From Bacteroidota bacterium (GTDB lineage: Bacteria > Bacteroidota > Bacteroidia > 2-12-FULL-35-15): a DNA stretch of 56,262 nucleotides. Positions within the stretch are counted from its first letter, which is position 1. The number at the start of each line of letters is the position of its first letter. A program made the position numbers and the translations under genes. The notes under the pieces are model-generated. The model was not told the origin of the DNA. It was given only the letters and a program-made list of their open reading frames with translations, and did no database searches. The stretch lies in contig JAHEXZ010000027.1 of the NCBI GenBank assembly GCA_023251835.1, positions 1 through 56,262 of the forward strand, read 5' to 3'. Below, piece by piece: positions 34,319 through 43,627 of this stretch.

Positions 34319-35782
34319 TTACATTCCAAAACCATAGTATGCCCGCATACCGTTTGGATAAATTCCCTCAATCAGTACTCCACCCTTTTTATTGGACAGA
34401 ACGGCTTTAATATCTTCAACCGAAGATATTTTCTTTTTATCTATGCTGGTAATAATAAATCCTTCTTTAATTCCGGCATTTAATAATTTACCGGCTCCAA
34501 GCCTGGTTATTTGCAGTCCGTGCTCAATACTTAGCTTTTTCATATCTGTATTGGTAATAGGTTCCAAAACAGCGCCTAATGCAGAAACAACTTCCACTTT
34601 AGGTCTTTCAACAACATCTACAGTACCATTTTTATTTTTAAGGATTAGTGTCAACATCTTCTCCTGATTGTTGCGTTTTAATGTAATATTCACTTTATCG
34701 CCAGGACGATAGCGGCTTATTTGCTCCTGCAACTCTGGCACATTATTTACCGGCACATCTGCTACTTTGGTAATAATATCACCTTCTTTAACACCACCTT
34801 CTTCACCTGCCCCACCAGCTGTTAACCCATTCACATATATACCTTTTATTTCAGCTATGTTTTTTTCCTGGGCTAATTTCGCATCCAAATCACGAATGCT
34901 AACACCGATATATGCACGTTGCACTTCGCCATATTCTAATAAATCGGCTACTACTTTACGTGCCATATTTACAGGGATAGCAAATGAATATCCTGTGTAT
35001 GATCCTGTATTAGATGCAATTGCAGAATTGATTCCTATTAATTCTCCTTTAGAATTTACCAGGGCTCCACCACTGTTACCCGGATTTACCGCAGCATCTG
35101 TTTGTAAAAATGACTCTACAGAATTGATGCCCTTTGTAGGATCATTTTCTATAATATTAATATTGCGTGCTTTAGCACTGATAATACCCGCTGTAACGGT
35201 TGAAGTGAGATTAAAAGGATTCCCGACAGCCAAAACCCATTCGCCTACCTTTACATTATCGGAATTACCATAAGTTATAAAAGGTAAATTGCTTTCTTTA
35301 ATTTTTAGAAGAGCCAGATCGGTTGTAGGGTCCTTACCAATAACTTCTGCAACATAACTGCGTTTATCATTAAGCGTAACCTCTATTTTTTCAGCATCAT
35401 CTATCACGTGGTTGTTGGTAACTATATATCCATCCTGAGAAATAATTACCCCTGAACCGCTTCCTGTTGGTGCCTCATGTTGCTGAGGAATTCGCTGTCC
35501 GAAAAATCCTCTGAAAGGGTCATATATATACTGATTTTGGTTTTGATAAGCATACGTTGTTTTCACATTAACCACCGAATGAACTGACATTTCAGCAGCA
35601 ACTGTAAAATCCAGCGCACTTTCCGGGACTGATTTTGACAAATTAACATAGTTAACTGGTGGCTGATAAATAACCTGTGAATGATTTTCTGTAACACGAT
35701 TTTTAATCAAAAAATAATCAAGGCTTAGAGCGGTTATACCACCAATGCTTGCGATTAAGAATGCACTTACAACTTTTTTCAT
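34319..35782 (-). CDS. DegP/DegQ-family periplasmic serine protease
   Basis: A 487-residue HtrA-type protease and chaperone of the periplasm, used for misfolded envelope proteins. An N-terminal signal anchor (VVSAFLIASIGGITALSL) is followed by the trypsin-like domain with His125 (TNNHVID), Asp155 (TTDLALLKI) and Ser237 (NPGNSGGAL), and by two PDZ domains near 270-375 and 395-487 (first PDZ begins GYIGV-like as RAYIGVSIRD). Residues 85-105 hold a Phe/Gly/Gln-rich loop typical of the LA loop. Ends 13 nt from the repeat at 34155-34306. Confidence 0.94.
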   Translation of the reverse strand: MKKVVSAFLIASIGGITALSLDYFLIKNRVTENHSQVIYQPPVNYVNLSKSVPESALDFTVAAEMSVHSVVNVKTTYAYQNQNQYIYDPFRGFFGQRIPQQHEAPTGSGSGVIISQDGYIVTNNHVIDDAEKIEVTLNDKRSYVAEVIGKDPTTDLALLKIKESNLPFITYGNSDNVKVGEWVLAVGNPFNLTSTVTAGIISAKARNINIIENDPTKGINSVESFLQTDAAVNPGNSGGALVNSKGELIGINSAIASNTGSYTGYSFAIPVNMARKVVADLLEYGEVQRAYIGVSIRDLDAKLAQEKNIAEIKGIYVNGLTAGGAGEEGGVKEGDIITKVADVPVNNVPELQEQISRYRPGDKVNITLKRNNQEKMLTLILKNKNGTVDVVERPKVEVVSALGAVLEPITNTDMKKLSIEHGLQITRLGAGKLLNAGIKEGFIITSIDKKKISSVEDIKAVLSNKKGGVLIEGIYPNGMRAYYGFGM

Positions 35783-35942
35783 AGTTTTTATATAAATTTT
35801 TATTGTTTTTTTAATTTGGATAGATTAAGTCTGAACTTAAAAATCTGTGGTTGTTTGTTAATTATAAAACGCAAAATTTATTCCCATATTTTATTATTAA
35901 AACTATTTTAACACAAATTAACAGCAATATCCAAAGGTTGTT

Positions 35943-35950
35943 TAACTTTG
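35943..35950 (+). promoter_or_regulatory. Candidate -7 element of the dapF operon
   Basis: TAACTTTG followed by CAAATCG, 42 nt before the first gene of the operon. No good TTTG at the -33 distance was found. Confidence 0.5.
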
Positions 35951-35992
35951 CAAATCGCTATCGTCTGAATAAAAATAACACATTTACTTTTA

Positions 35993-36727
35993 ATGAGTAG
36001 TTTTAAAGAAAAATCTCAAGCATTTATCATGGGGCTGATGGCCGGGTTAATAATTGCCGGTGCATTTTTTATTTTAAAACTCGACAATTATTTTAAGGAA
36101 CTTAATTTTTATAAAAATATTGTCAAAACATTTAAATCTGATTCTAAAGAGAAAGAAACAATCGTAATAACTGATAATGCAGCACCTTTAAAAGAAAAAA
36201 AAATCAGGGACAATTCAAAGAAAAAATCTGTTCAACTTAATGATTCGAGTGGTTCAGAAAAATTAAAAACTGATTTTATTTTAAATGCAGATACACTTTC
36301 AATGCACTCGCCTAAAGACTCAACAGGATTCAATAATGCGGTTGTTCAGGAAGATATTGTTATACGAAAAGATGAACTATTTCTAACCAAAACCATAGAA
36401 ATAATAAATCTTAATCCTGCATTAAATCAGAATAATTCAAAAGATTCATTACTGCATAAAGTAAGTGGAGTAAAGGATGATAAAAATCAAAAACAATTTA
36501 TTAATATTGAGTTATGGCAATCACCTTTGAATTATAAAGGTTATAAAATGGGAAAATACAAAGTTGTGCTGTATGGAATAACCTCGCTTGAAGGATTGAA
36601 GATTTTCGCAATTGAAAACAACATCTACCTTAAACACGGTACAATAGTTTATAATCTGGAAAACACCAGCGAATTTAAGCCCTATGAACGTGTTACTGAC
36701 GAAAATATAATCAATAAACTGAAATAA
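35993..36727 (+). CDS. Membrane-anchored protein of unknown function
   Basis: A 244-residue protein with one N-terminal membrane helix (residues ~10-29, IMGLMAGLIIAGAFFIL) and no further hydrophobic stretch. The middle (50-150) is Lys/Ser/Asp-rich and probably unstructured. The last ~75 residues (NIELWQSPLNYKGYKMG, KYKVVLYGITSLEGLKIFAI, NNIYLKHGTIVYNLENT) form a small conserved-looking domain, expected outside the inner membrane. I recognise no family. It lies 15 nt before dapF and is probably co-transcribed with it. Confidence 0.7.
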   Translation: MSSFKEKSQAFIMGLMAGLIIAGAFFILKLDNYFKELNFYKNIVKTFKSDSKEKETIVITDNAAPLKEKKIRDNSKKKSVQLNDSSGSEKLKTDFILNADTLSMHSPKDSTGFNNAVVQEDIVIRKDELFLTKTIEIINLNPALNQNNSKDSLLHKVSGVKDDKNQKQFINIELWQSPLNYKGYKMGKYKVVLYGITSLEGLKIFAIENNIYLKHGTIVYNLENTSEFKPYERVTDENIINKLK

Positions 36728-36742
36728 GGTAGTTCTCATAAA

Positions 36743-37525
36743 ATGGAGCTTATATTTTATAAATACCAGGGAACGGGTAATGATTTCATCACCATAGACA
36801 ATCGTGACATGAAGTTTAACCGTAACGATAATTTCTTAGTAAAACAGCTATGCGACAGACATTTTGGCATTGGTGCGGATGGTTTAATGCTCTTACAAGA
36901 GAAATCGGGTTATGATTTTGAGATGGTTTATTATAATTCCGATGGTAATGAAAGCAGCATGTGTGGTAATGGGGGGCGTTGTATTACAGAGTTTGCAAGG
37001 ACGATGGGATTGGTAAAAGATAAAGCCTTTTTTATTGCAACCGATGGCGAACATGAAGCTGTGGTCAAATCTGGTTTTATATCTCTTAAAATGAAGGATA
37101 TAACTGCTATAGAATGTAACACAGACTATTTTTTTCTTAATACCGGCTCACCACATTATGTAACGTTTGTTAAAGATATAGCTACCTATAATGTTTTTGA
37201 GGAAGGAAAGAAAATCAGGAATAGTGTACGGTTTAAGTCAGAAGGAACCAATGTAAATTTTATAGAAAAACAAGCTGATGATTTGTGGGTTCGCACCTAC
37301 GAGCGCGGTGTAGAAGCAGAAACATTTTCCTGTGGAACAGGAGTTACAGCAGCCGCTATTGTTGCAGCGCTTCAACATATTTCAACAGCACAAAATTATT
37401 GTGCTATCAAAACATTGGGTGGAAGTTTAAAAGTAAGTTTTAAAAGAAAAGCCAACAATTCATTTACTGATATATGGCTGGAAGGCTCTGCAACATTTGT
37501 TTTTAAAGGAGAAATAACGGTTTAA
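36743..37525 (+). CDS. dapF: Diaminopimelate epimerase
   Basis: DapF interconverts LL- and meso-diaminopimelate for lysine and for peptidoglycan cross-links. The 260-residue length is normal. The two catalytic cysteines are Cys74 in SSMCGNGGRC and Cys197 in FSCGTGVTA; GTGNDF at 10-15 and GIGADGL at 42-48 are also family marks. It is the second gene of a plus-strand operon, with the next gene 3 nt after its stop. Confidence 0.97.
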   Translation: MELIFYKYQGTGNDFITIDNRDMKFNRNDNFLVKQLCDRHFGIGADGLMLLQEKSGYDFEMVYYNSDGNESSMCGNGGRCITEFARTMGLVKDKAFFIATDGEHEAVVKSGFISLKMKDITAIECNTDYFFLNTGSPHYVTFVKDIATYNVFEEGKKIRNSVRFKSEGTNVNFIEKQADDLWVRTYERGVEAETFSCGTGVTAAAIVAALQHISTAQNYCAIKTLGGSLKVSFKRKANNSFTDIWLEGSATFVFKGEITV

Positions 37526-37528
37526 AAA

Positions 37529-38086
37529 ATGAATACACTAATACATAACCCTCTTAGAATTACCCAATCATTTGATGAGGACAAACTATTAAAAGGTATA
37601 TACATTGCTGTTATTCATGCTACCCGGATTCCCCCTCATATCGGACTTATCATTGACGGAAAATACCATTCACTTACCGTTAAAGGACAAGATATAAATA
37701 CATCGTTAACAGCTTTAGTTAAAAGCACATTACAACGTAAGATTCCATCCTTATTTATAAAAATAAAATCCCACACTACTTTCAGCGAGAGTTATTTGAA
37801 AGAACATTTTATTACAAACATTCGGCAATTTCCAAAAGTAGATATTGGAATAGCTACATGTCTGAGTCCTATAAAATTATTTTTTGCTGAAGTTTATGAT
37901 GTATCTATTGAGAACATAAATTATTTATTTGAGCTTATTCCTCTATTATACGCAGAGCAACTCATTGAATATGTTTCTTCAGTGTTTATTAATGAAAGAG
38001 AATATCAGCTACCAGTATATACTGAAGCCGAAATCAATAAGGGTATAATGGAAGTAAAAAACCTTGCAACAGCACTTAAAAAATAA
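37529..38086 (+). CDS. Conserved-looking protein of unknown function, coupled to dapF
   Basis: A 185-residue protein with no signal peptide or membrane helix, starting 3 nt after the dapF stop, so it is almost surely co-translated. The N-terminal half has IYIAVIHATRIPPHIGLIID and YHSLTVKG, a pattern loosely like the HxG strands of papain/NlpC-type folds, but no convincing Cys/His pair is seen. The second half is helical. I cannot name a family. A cell-wall link is guessed from dapF only. Confidence 0.7.
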   Translation: MNTLIHNPLRITQSFDEDKLLKGIYIAVIHATRIPPHIGLIIDGKYHSLTVKGQDINTSLTALVKSTLQRKIPSLFIKIKSHTTFSESYLKEHFITNIRQFPKVDIGIATCLSPIKLFFAEVYDVSIENINYLFELIPLLYAEQLIEYVSSVFINEREYQLPVYTEAEINKGIMEVKNLATALKK

Positions 38087-38100
38087 GTAATTTTTAATCA

Positions 38101-38652
38101 ATGAAATTGCATGGACAACATATATTCCTCAGGGCTTTGGAACCCTCTGACATTGACCTTCTGTATCATTGGGAAAATGACACAGCTATATGGAAAGTAA
38201 GTAATACACAAACTCCTTTTTCAAAATTTATATTAGAGCAATATTTATCAGTTGCATACCAGGATATATATACTACCAAACAACTAAGATTAATAATAGA
38301 AACAGTACCAACCGATTCTGAAAATAAAAGGACTATTGGATGCATTGATTTGTTTGAATTTGACCCCAATCACCAGCGGGCAGGTTTAGGAATTCTTATT
38401 GCAGACAAAAATGACAGAAGAAAGAATTACGCTACTGAGGCGTTGAAGCTTTTAATCGAATACTGTTTCTCTACACTCAATTTGCGTCAGCTATATTGCA
38501 ACATCACTTCCGACAATGAACCGAGTATTCTGCTATTTCAACAACAGGGTTTTGAAATTACAGGCATAAAAAAACAATGGATACGTTCCGGCTCTGCATT
38601 TAAAGATGAGCTATTACTGCAATTGATAAGAAAGTATACTTCGGCTGAATGA
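38101..38652 (+). CDS. GNAT-family N-acetyltransferase (RimJ/RimL-like)
   Basis: A 183-residue acetyltransferase that uses acetyl-CoA. The fold marks are the N-terminal HIFLRALEPSDIDLLYHWEND, the strand RTIGCIDLFEFDPNHQRAGLGILI near 80-103, the acetyl-CoA loop DRRKNYATEALKLLIEYCF near 107-125, and LRQLYCNITSDNEPSILLFQQQGFE near 130-154. The acceptor (protein N-terminus, small amine, other) is unknown. The last codons and the stop (TATACTTCGGCTGAATGA) are made by a copy of the palindromic repeat, so the natural C-terminus has probably been replaced or shortened. Starts 14 nt after the previous gene. Confidence 0.9.
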   Translation: MKLHGQHIFLRALEPSDIDLLYHWENDTAIWKVSNTQTPFSKFILEQYLSVAYQDIYTTKQLRLIIETVPTDSENKRTIGCIDLFEFDPNHQRAGLGILIADKNDRRKNYATEALKLLIEYCFSTLNLRQLYCNITSDNEPSILLFQQQGFEITGIKKQWIRSGSAFKDELLLQLIRKYTSAE

Positions 38653-38660
38653 CCCGATAG
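38635..38660. repeat. Half copy of the palindromic repeat, overlapping the end of the GNAT gene
   Basis: TATACTTCGGCTGAATGA followed by CCCGATAGC, matching one arm of the family and the core of the 26246 copy. It supplies the last residues and stop codon of the GNAT gene and ends 2 nt before the ATG of the cytochrome gene. Confidence 0.7.
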
Positions 38661-38662
38661 CT

Positions 38663-40690
38663 ATGAATTTTTCAGTTAAAAATACTATCCTTTTTTTATT
38701 GTTTTCTGCCACCCTGTTACTGATGGCATACTGCGAAAATCGTAGTGAAAGCCCTTCAGATTCAAAAATTATCAGCCCAACGTATCTCAATCATAGTGAT
38801 ACTGCCCGTTATGTGGGGATGAGCCAATGTAAGCTTTGCCATCAGGATATCTACAATTCTTTTATACAAACCGGTATGGGAAAAAGCTTTGAGCATGCAA
38901 ATCGTCAGAAAAGTGCTGCCAGTTTTAGCAAACACTCTGTATTATACGACAAGTATTCTGATTTTTACTACTACCCTTTCTGGGATAAAGACAGTATGAA
39001 AATTATGGAATTTCGACTGCAAGGCAAAGATACTGTTCATAAACGTATTGAAAAGGTAGATTATATAATAGGGTCAGGGCAACATACTAATTCGCATATA
39101 TATAGTACCAACGGTTACCTCCATCAGATGCCAATGACTTTTTATACACAAAAGGGGCAGTGGGATTTACCTCCTGGTTTTGAAAATGGTATAAATACGC
39201 GCTTTTCGCGCAAAATTGGCTTGGAATGTATGAGCTGCCACAATTCGTTTCCTGATTTTATAAAGGGCTCTGAAAATAAGTATGCTTCTCTTCCCGAAGG
39301 TGTTAGCTGCGAGCGTTGCCATGGGCCGGGGAGCATTCATATACAACAAAGACAGCAGAACATTAAGATAGATACCTCAATATATATTGATTATTCAATT
39401 GTTAATCCGGGTAAACTACCAGTTGATTTGCAATTTGATGTATGCCAACGTTGTCATTTACAAGGGAATACTGTTTTAAAAGAGGACAAATCGTTTTTTG
39501 ATTTTAAGCCGGGAATGAAGTTATCAGATTTTATGACCGTATTTTTACCACGTTATAAAAATGCAGATGACCAGTTTATAATGGCTTCTCATGCCGACAG
39601 GCTAAAACAGAGTTTGTGTTTTATCAAGAGTTACCAGCCGGAAACAGCTTCAGGCTCTTTACGCCCATATAAAAATTCACTCACCTGTGTTACCTGTCAT
39701 AACCCCCATGTGAGCGTAAAAACAACAGGCAAAGAGGTATTTAATACAGCATGTAAAAACTGCCATAATCCCATTAAAAATAATAATTCATGTACAGAAA
39801 AACAAGAAGTGAGGGATAAGATTCTGGACAATTGTGTAAACTGTCACATGCCTAAATCAGGGTCGATTGATATACCACATGTTACAGTACATGACCATTA
39901 TATTCGTAAACCCGTTAAAACGGAAGATATTAGAAAGATAAAAGAATTTATTGGCCTGTATGCAATTAATGAAAAAAATTCCGATAACACTATAAAAGCA
40001 AAGGCCTATTTGCAGCAATACGAAAAGTTTGAAGCCAACCCTGTGCTTCTTGATTCGGCAAAGGCTTATCTGGCCGACAAAACAATTGATGATATTAAAC
40101 GCAATTTTAATCTTTTAATACACCTCTGTTTTATTAAACAAGATTATCAACAGCTTCTGTTTTATATAAATCAGCTTGGTAAAGATTATGTACTGAAGTT
40201 GTACCTTACAAAAATGTCATGGGATAATACCGATGCATGGACCTTATACCGTATTGGTGAAGCATACTCCAATACCGATAATGTAACAGATGCTTACCAG
40301 TTTTACAAAAAAGCAAACGAACTGGCACCCTATAATCTCGAATTTAAAAATAAACTCGGCACTTCTTTAATGGCACAGCATAAAGTGAAGGAAGCTATCG
40401 CTATTTTTTCAGATATAATAAAAGAGAATCCTAAATTTATACAAGCACTGAATAACTTAGGTTATGCAAAACTTATTACAGGAAATAGCGAAGAAACGGA
40501 AATCATATACAAACGCGCTTTGCAGCTCGACCCAGACTATGAACCACTGTTAATGAATATTGCCGGGTTTCATATTTACAAAAAAGAATACCAACAGGCA
40601 AAACAATTATTGCATCAGCTGGTAAAAAAAAACCCGGCAAACCAGCAGGCAAAACAAGTGTTAGAACAGTTGGCAGGGATTAAAAATTAA
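38663..40690 (+). CDS. Heptahaem c-type cytochrome with C-terminal TPR domain
   Basis: A 675-residue exported protein. The N-terminal hydrophobic segment ends in LLLMAYC; Tyr before the Cys does not suit a lipobox, so a plain signal peptide or anchor is more likely. Seven CxxCH motifs are present, at 56-60, 189-193, 216-220, 261-265, 342-346, 364-368 and 391-395, in an arrangement like the cytochrome c554/nitrite-reductase-related multihaem family. From ~490 to the end are four to five TPR units. Likely an electron-transfer or redox enzyme component facing the periplasm, with the TPRs binding a partner; the substrate is unknown. Confidence 0.88.
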   Translation: MNFSVKNTILFLLFSATLLLMAYCENRSESPSDSKIISPTYLNHSDTARYVGMSQCKLCHQDIYNSFIQTGMGKSFEHANRQKSAASFSKHSVLYDKYSDFYYYPFWDKDSMKIMEFRLQGKDTVHKRIEKVDYIIGSGQHTNSHIYSTNGYLHQMPMTFYTQKGQWDLPPGFENGINTRFSRKIGLECMSCHNSFPDFIKGSENKYASLPEGVSCERCHGPGSIHIQQRQQNIKIDTSIYIDYSIVNPGKLPVDLQFDVCQRCHLQGNTVLKEDKSFFDFKPGMKLSDFMTVFLPRYKNADDQFIMASHADRLKQSLCFIKSYQPETASGSLRPYKNSLTCVTCHNPHVSVKTTGKEVFNTACKNCHNPIKNNNSCTEKQEVRDKILDNCVNCHMPKSGSIDIPHVTVHDHYIRKPVKTEDIRKIKEFIGLYAINEKNSDNTIKAKAYLQQYEKFEANPVLLDSAKAYLADKTIDDIKRNFNLLIHLCFIKQDYQQLLFYINQLGKDYVLKLYLTKMSWDNTDAWTLYRIGEAYSNTDNVTDAYQFYKKANELAPYNLEFKNKLGTSLMAQHKVKEAIAIFSDIIKENPKFIQALNNLGYAKLITGNSEETEIIYKRALQLDPDYEPLLMNIAGFHIYKKEYQQAKQLLHQLVKKNPANQQAKQVLEQLAGIKN

Positions 40691-40774
40691 TGCGTAACAT
40701 CAGTTACTAAAACATTGATTATTACCATATTATAATTGAATTTAATTTTATTTTAACCCATTGTTTTTTGTTTT

Positions 40775-40806
40775 TTTGAATATTCAGCAGATTTTACCTA
40801 AGTTTG
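40775..40806 (+). promoter_or_regulatory. Promoter of the pyrophosphatase gene
   Basis: TTTG at 40775-40778 and TAAGTTTG at 40799-40806, spaced by 20 nt, a good two-box match to the Bacteroidota primary promoter. The start codon is ~118 nt downstream, so the mRNA has a long AT-rich leader. Confidence 0.7.
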
Positions 40807-40924
40807 CAGCCCGTTTTAGCCTTTTATAACATAACTTACTAATTATAAGATACTTAAACTTAATATTACACATATTCACAAATTAATCAATTATAATCAA
40901 TAATTAAAAATTAAATAAAAAAAT

Positions 40925-43456
40925 ATGAATGACAATATAATTTATTTAGTTCCCGCACTGGGGATTTTGGGATTAATAGTAATGGCAATAAAATCAGCAT
41001 GGGTAGGAAAGCAGGATGCTGGTGAAACCAATATGCAGGAGCTTGCCGGATATATTGCAAAGGGGGCAATGGCTTTTTTAAAGGCGGAATGGAAAGTGCT
41101 TAGCTTTTTTGTAGTATTTGCAGCAGCACTATTAGCCTATTCAGGAACTATTCACGAGGTCAACGGTCATGCAATTCATTCCAGTTGGATCATATCTATT
41201 GCTTTTATCATTGGGGCTGTTTTTTCTGCAACAGCCGGATATATAGGGATGAAAGTTGCTACTAAAGCCAATGTGCGCACTACACAGGCTGCACGTACCA
41301 GCCTGGCAAAAGCATTAAAAGTATCGTTTACAGGTGGAACCGTAATGGGATTAGGTGTTGCTGGTCTGGCGGTTCTTGGCTTAGGCGGCCTGTTTATTGT
41401 TTTCTTAAAAATATTCAATGTTGTTGGAACAGAAGGTGTTGATGTCCTTCGCATGAAAACAGCGATTGAAGTACTAACAGGTTTTTCATTAGGTGCGGAG
41501 TCTATCGCTTTATTTGCGCGTGTTGGCGGGGGGATATATACCAAAGCTGCCGATGTTGGAGCTGACCTTGTTGGAAAAGTGGAAGCGGGTATTCCTGAAG
41601 ATGATGTTCGTAACCCTGCCACTATTGCCGATAATGTAGGCGATAATGTAGGAGACGTTGCTGGTATGGGTGCTGACTTATTTGGTTCGTATGTAGCAAC
41701 CATTTTAGCAACCATGGTTCTTGGCCAGGAAATTATTGTTAAAGACAACTTTGGTGGAATGTCACCAATTTTATTACCCATGGTGATTTGTGGTTTGGGT
41801 ATTGTTTTCTCTATTGTCGGTACCTGGTTTGTACGTATTAAAGATGAAAAATCCAACGTACAAAATGCACTAAACATGGGTAACTGGTCGTCCATGATAT
41901 TAACTGTTGTTGCTGCTTATTTCATAGTAACCTGGATGTTACCAGAAACACTTAGCCTGCGTGGTTATGAATTTTCAAGATTAAATGTATTCCTTGCCAT
42001 TGTGGTTGGTACTATAGTAGGCGCTATTATGAGTATTGTAACCGAGTATTATACAGCAATGGGCAAAGGCCCTGTATTGTCTATTATTCAGCAATCATCC
42101 ACAGGCCACGCTACCAATATTATTGGTGGTTTATCCGTTGGTATGAAATCTACTGTTATTCCCATCATTACCTTGGCAGGCGGCATTATGGCATCTTATT
42201 ATTTTGCCGGCTTATATGGTGTTGCTATTGCAGCAGCAGGTATGATGGCAACAACTGCCATGCAACTAGCTATTGATGCTTTTGGGCCTATAGCTGATAA
42301 TGCCGGTGGTATTGCAGAAATGAGTCAGCTACCTCCTGAAGTACGTGAACGTACTGATAATCTGGATGCTGTTGGTAATACCACTGCAGCAACGGGTAAA
42401 GGATTTGCTATTGCTTCTGCAGCTTTAACTTCATTGGCATTGTTTGCCGCTTTTGTTGGTATTGCAGGTATTGATGCTATTGATATATATAAAGCCCCGG
42501 TATTAGCAGGTTTATTTATTGGAGGTATGATTCCTTTCATTTTCTCAGCATTGTGCATACAGGCAGTTGGAAGAGCAGCAATGGACATGGTTCAGGAGGT
42601 ACGCAGACAGTTCCGCGAAATTCCGGGTATCATGGAATACAAAGCTAAACCTGAATATGAAAAATGTGTGGCTATCTCAACCAAGGCATCTATTCGTGAA
42701 ATGATGCTTCCTGGTGCTATTGCTTTGATTACCCCGGTCATTGTTGGCTTTATCTTTGGACCCGAAGTTTTAGGTGGCTTATTGGCCGGTGTTACCGTAA
42801 GTGGTGTATTGATGGGTATTTTCCAAAGTAATGCAGGTGGTGCATGGGATAATGCAAAAAAATCCTTTGAAAAAGGAGTAGTTATCAATGGCGAAACCTT
42901 CTATAAAAAATCAGAACCACACAAAGCCTCTGTAACAGGAGATACTGTAGGCGACCCATTTAAAGATACTTCCGGACCATCCATGAATATTCTTATTAAA
43001 CTGATGTCTATTGTGTCATTAGTAATTGCTCCTTATATTGCTGTGAATACTTCTGAAGGAATGGCTTGTGAGCATGATATGATGGAAAAAGGATGTTCAA
43101 TGGGAAATGAAATGGGTGGATGTTGCAAAAATAAAATGATGGATGAGATGAAATGTGACATGAGCAAATGTATGGGTATGACTAAAGAAGAATGTGCTAA
43201 AATGTGTGATGAAAAAGGCTGTTCTGCTGAAGAAAAAGCCTATTGTATGAGTATGTTTGATGCGGATGGGAAGTTCGCTGGCCCAAAATGTGATATGCAT
43301 AAATGCATGAATATGACTAAAGAAGAATGTGCTGCTTACTGTGATTCCATGAAATGTTCGCCAGAAGAAAAAGCAATGTGTTTAAAACATGTAGCAAAAG
43401 ATGCCGGAGAACATGAAGAAGGGCATCATTGTTCAGAAGAACACGGACATCACTAA
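40925..43456 (+). CDS. hppA: Membrane-bound ion-pumping pyrophosphatase with Cys/Met/His-rich C-terminal tail
   Basis: An 843-residue membrane pyrophosphatase that uses PPi hydrolysis to pump H+ or Na+. Family marks include [46 protein letters not shown] and the second acidic site near [22 protein letters not shown], with Ala where K+-independent enzymes have Lys, suggests the K+-dependent type. About 16 membrane helices end near residue 705. Residues 715-843 are an added tail with 17 Cys, 18 Met and 9 His in 129 residues, including two tandem 35-residue repeats (743-777 and 788-822) of the form KCDMxKCMxMTKEECA..CD...CS.EEKA.C, ending in [10 protein letters not shown]. In solved relatives both ends face the periplasm, so the tail probably does too. 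A metal-binding role is inferred. Confidence 0.95.
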   Translation: MNDNIIYLVPALGILGLIVMAIKSAWVGKQDAGETNMQELAGYIAKGAMAFLKAEWKVLSFFVVFAAALLAYSGTIHEVNGHAIHSSWIISIAFIIGAVFSATAGYIGMKVATKANVRTTQAARTSLAKALKVSFTGGTVMGLGVAGLAVLGLGGLFIVFLKIFNVVGTEGVDVLRMKTAIEVLTGFSLGAESIALFARVGGGIYTKAADVGADLVGKVEAGIPEDDVRNPATIADNVGDNVGDVAGMGADLFGSYVATILATMVLGQEIIVKDNFGGMSPILLPMVICGLGIVFSIVGTWFVRIKDEKSNVQNALNMGNWSSMILTVVAAYFIVTWMLPETLSLRGYEFSRLNVFLAIVVGTIVGAIMSIVTEYYTAMGKGPVLSIIQQSSTGHATNIIGGLSVGMKSTVIPIITLAGGIMASYYFAGLYGVAIAAAGMMATTAMQLAIDAFGPIADNAGGIAEMSQLPPEVRERTDNLDAVGNTTAATGKGFAIASAALTSLALFAAFVGIAGIDAIDIYKAPVLAGLFIGGMIPFIFSALCIQAVGRAAMDMVQEVRRQFREIPGIMEYKAKPEYEKCVAISTKASIREMMLPGAIALITPVIVGFIFGPEVLGGLLAGVTVSGVLMGIFQSNAGGAWDNAKKSFEKGVVINGETFYKKSEPHKASVTGDTVGDPFKDTSGPSMNILIKLMSIVSLVIAPYIAVNTSEGMACEHDMMEKGCSMGNEMGGCCKNKMMDEMKCDMSKCMGMTKEECAKMCDEKGCSAEEKAYCMSMFDADGKFAGPKCDMHKCMNMTKEECAAYCDSMKCSPEEKAMCLKHVAKDAGEHEEGHHCSEEHGHH

Positions 43457-43474
43457 AAGTGTTTACTTTATAAT

Positions 43475-43512
43475 AAAAACGCATAAAAAACAAAGTTTTC
43501 TTATGCGTTTTT
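43475..43512 (+). terminator. Intrinsic terminator of the pyrophosphatase gene
   Basis: 12-bp inverted repeat AAAAACGCATAA / TTATGCGTTTTT with a 14-nt loop and a T-run on the right, 18 nt past the stop. Confidence 0.8.
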
Positions 43513-43532
43513 TTATTACTCACTATTTCTAT

Positions 43533-43585
43533 TATACTGAGCGAGTGAGTTTGTAAGTTTTGCAAACTCATTCAGCCGAAGTATA
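43533..43585. repeat. Dispersed palindromic (REP-like) repeat, short copy
   Basis: 53 nt from TATACTGAGCGAGTGAG to CTCATTCAGCCGAAGTATA, with GTTTGTAAGTTTTGCAAAC between. Starts 21 nt after the terminator and ends 42 nt before the DUF1801 gene. Confidence 0.88.
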
Positions 43586-43627
43586 ATTATCTTTATAGTA
43601 ATCCGAGAAACAATAAAAACTACAAAA

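Noticed and set aside
34767-35273. 168-residue plus-strand ORF inside the DegQ-type protease gene
   Set aside because: It is a shadow frame opposite the protease and PDZ domains, which carry all the recognisable motifs.
38720-38740. Lipobox in the heptahaem cytochrome
   Set aside because: The residue before the Cys is Tyr (MAYC), which does not suit signal peptidase II.
41176-41895. 239-residue minus-strand ORF inside hppA
   Set aside because: It is a shadow of the conserved membrane pyrophosphatase frame, Pro/Thr/Ala-rich without any family match.
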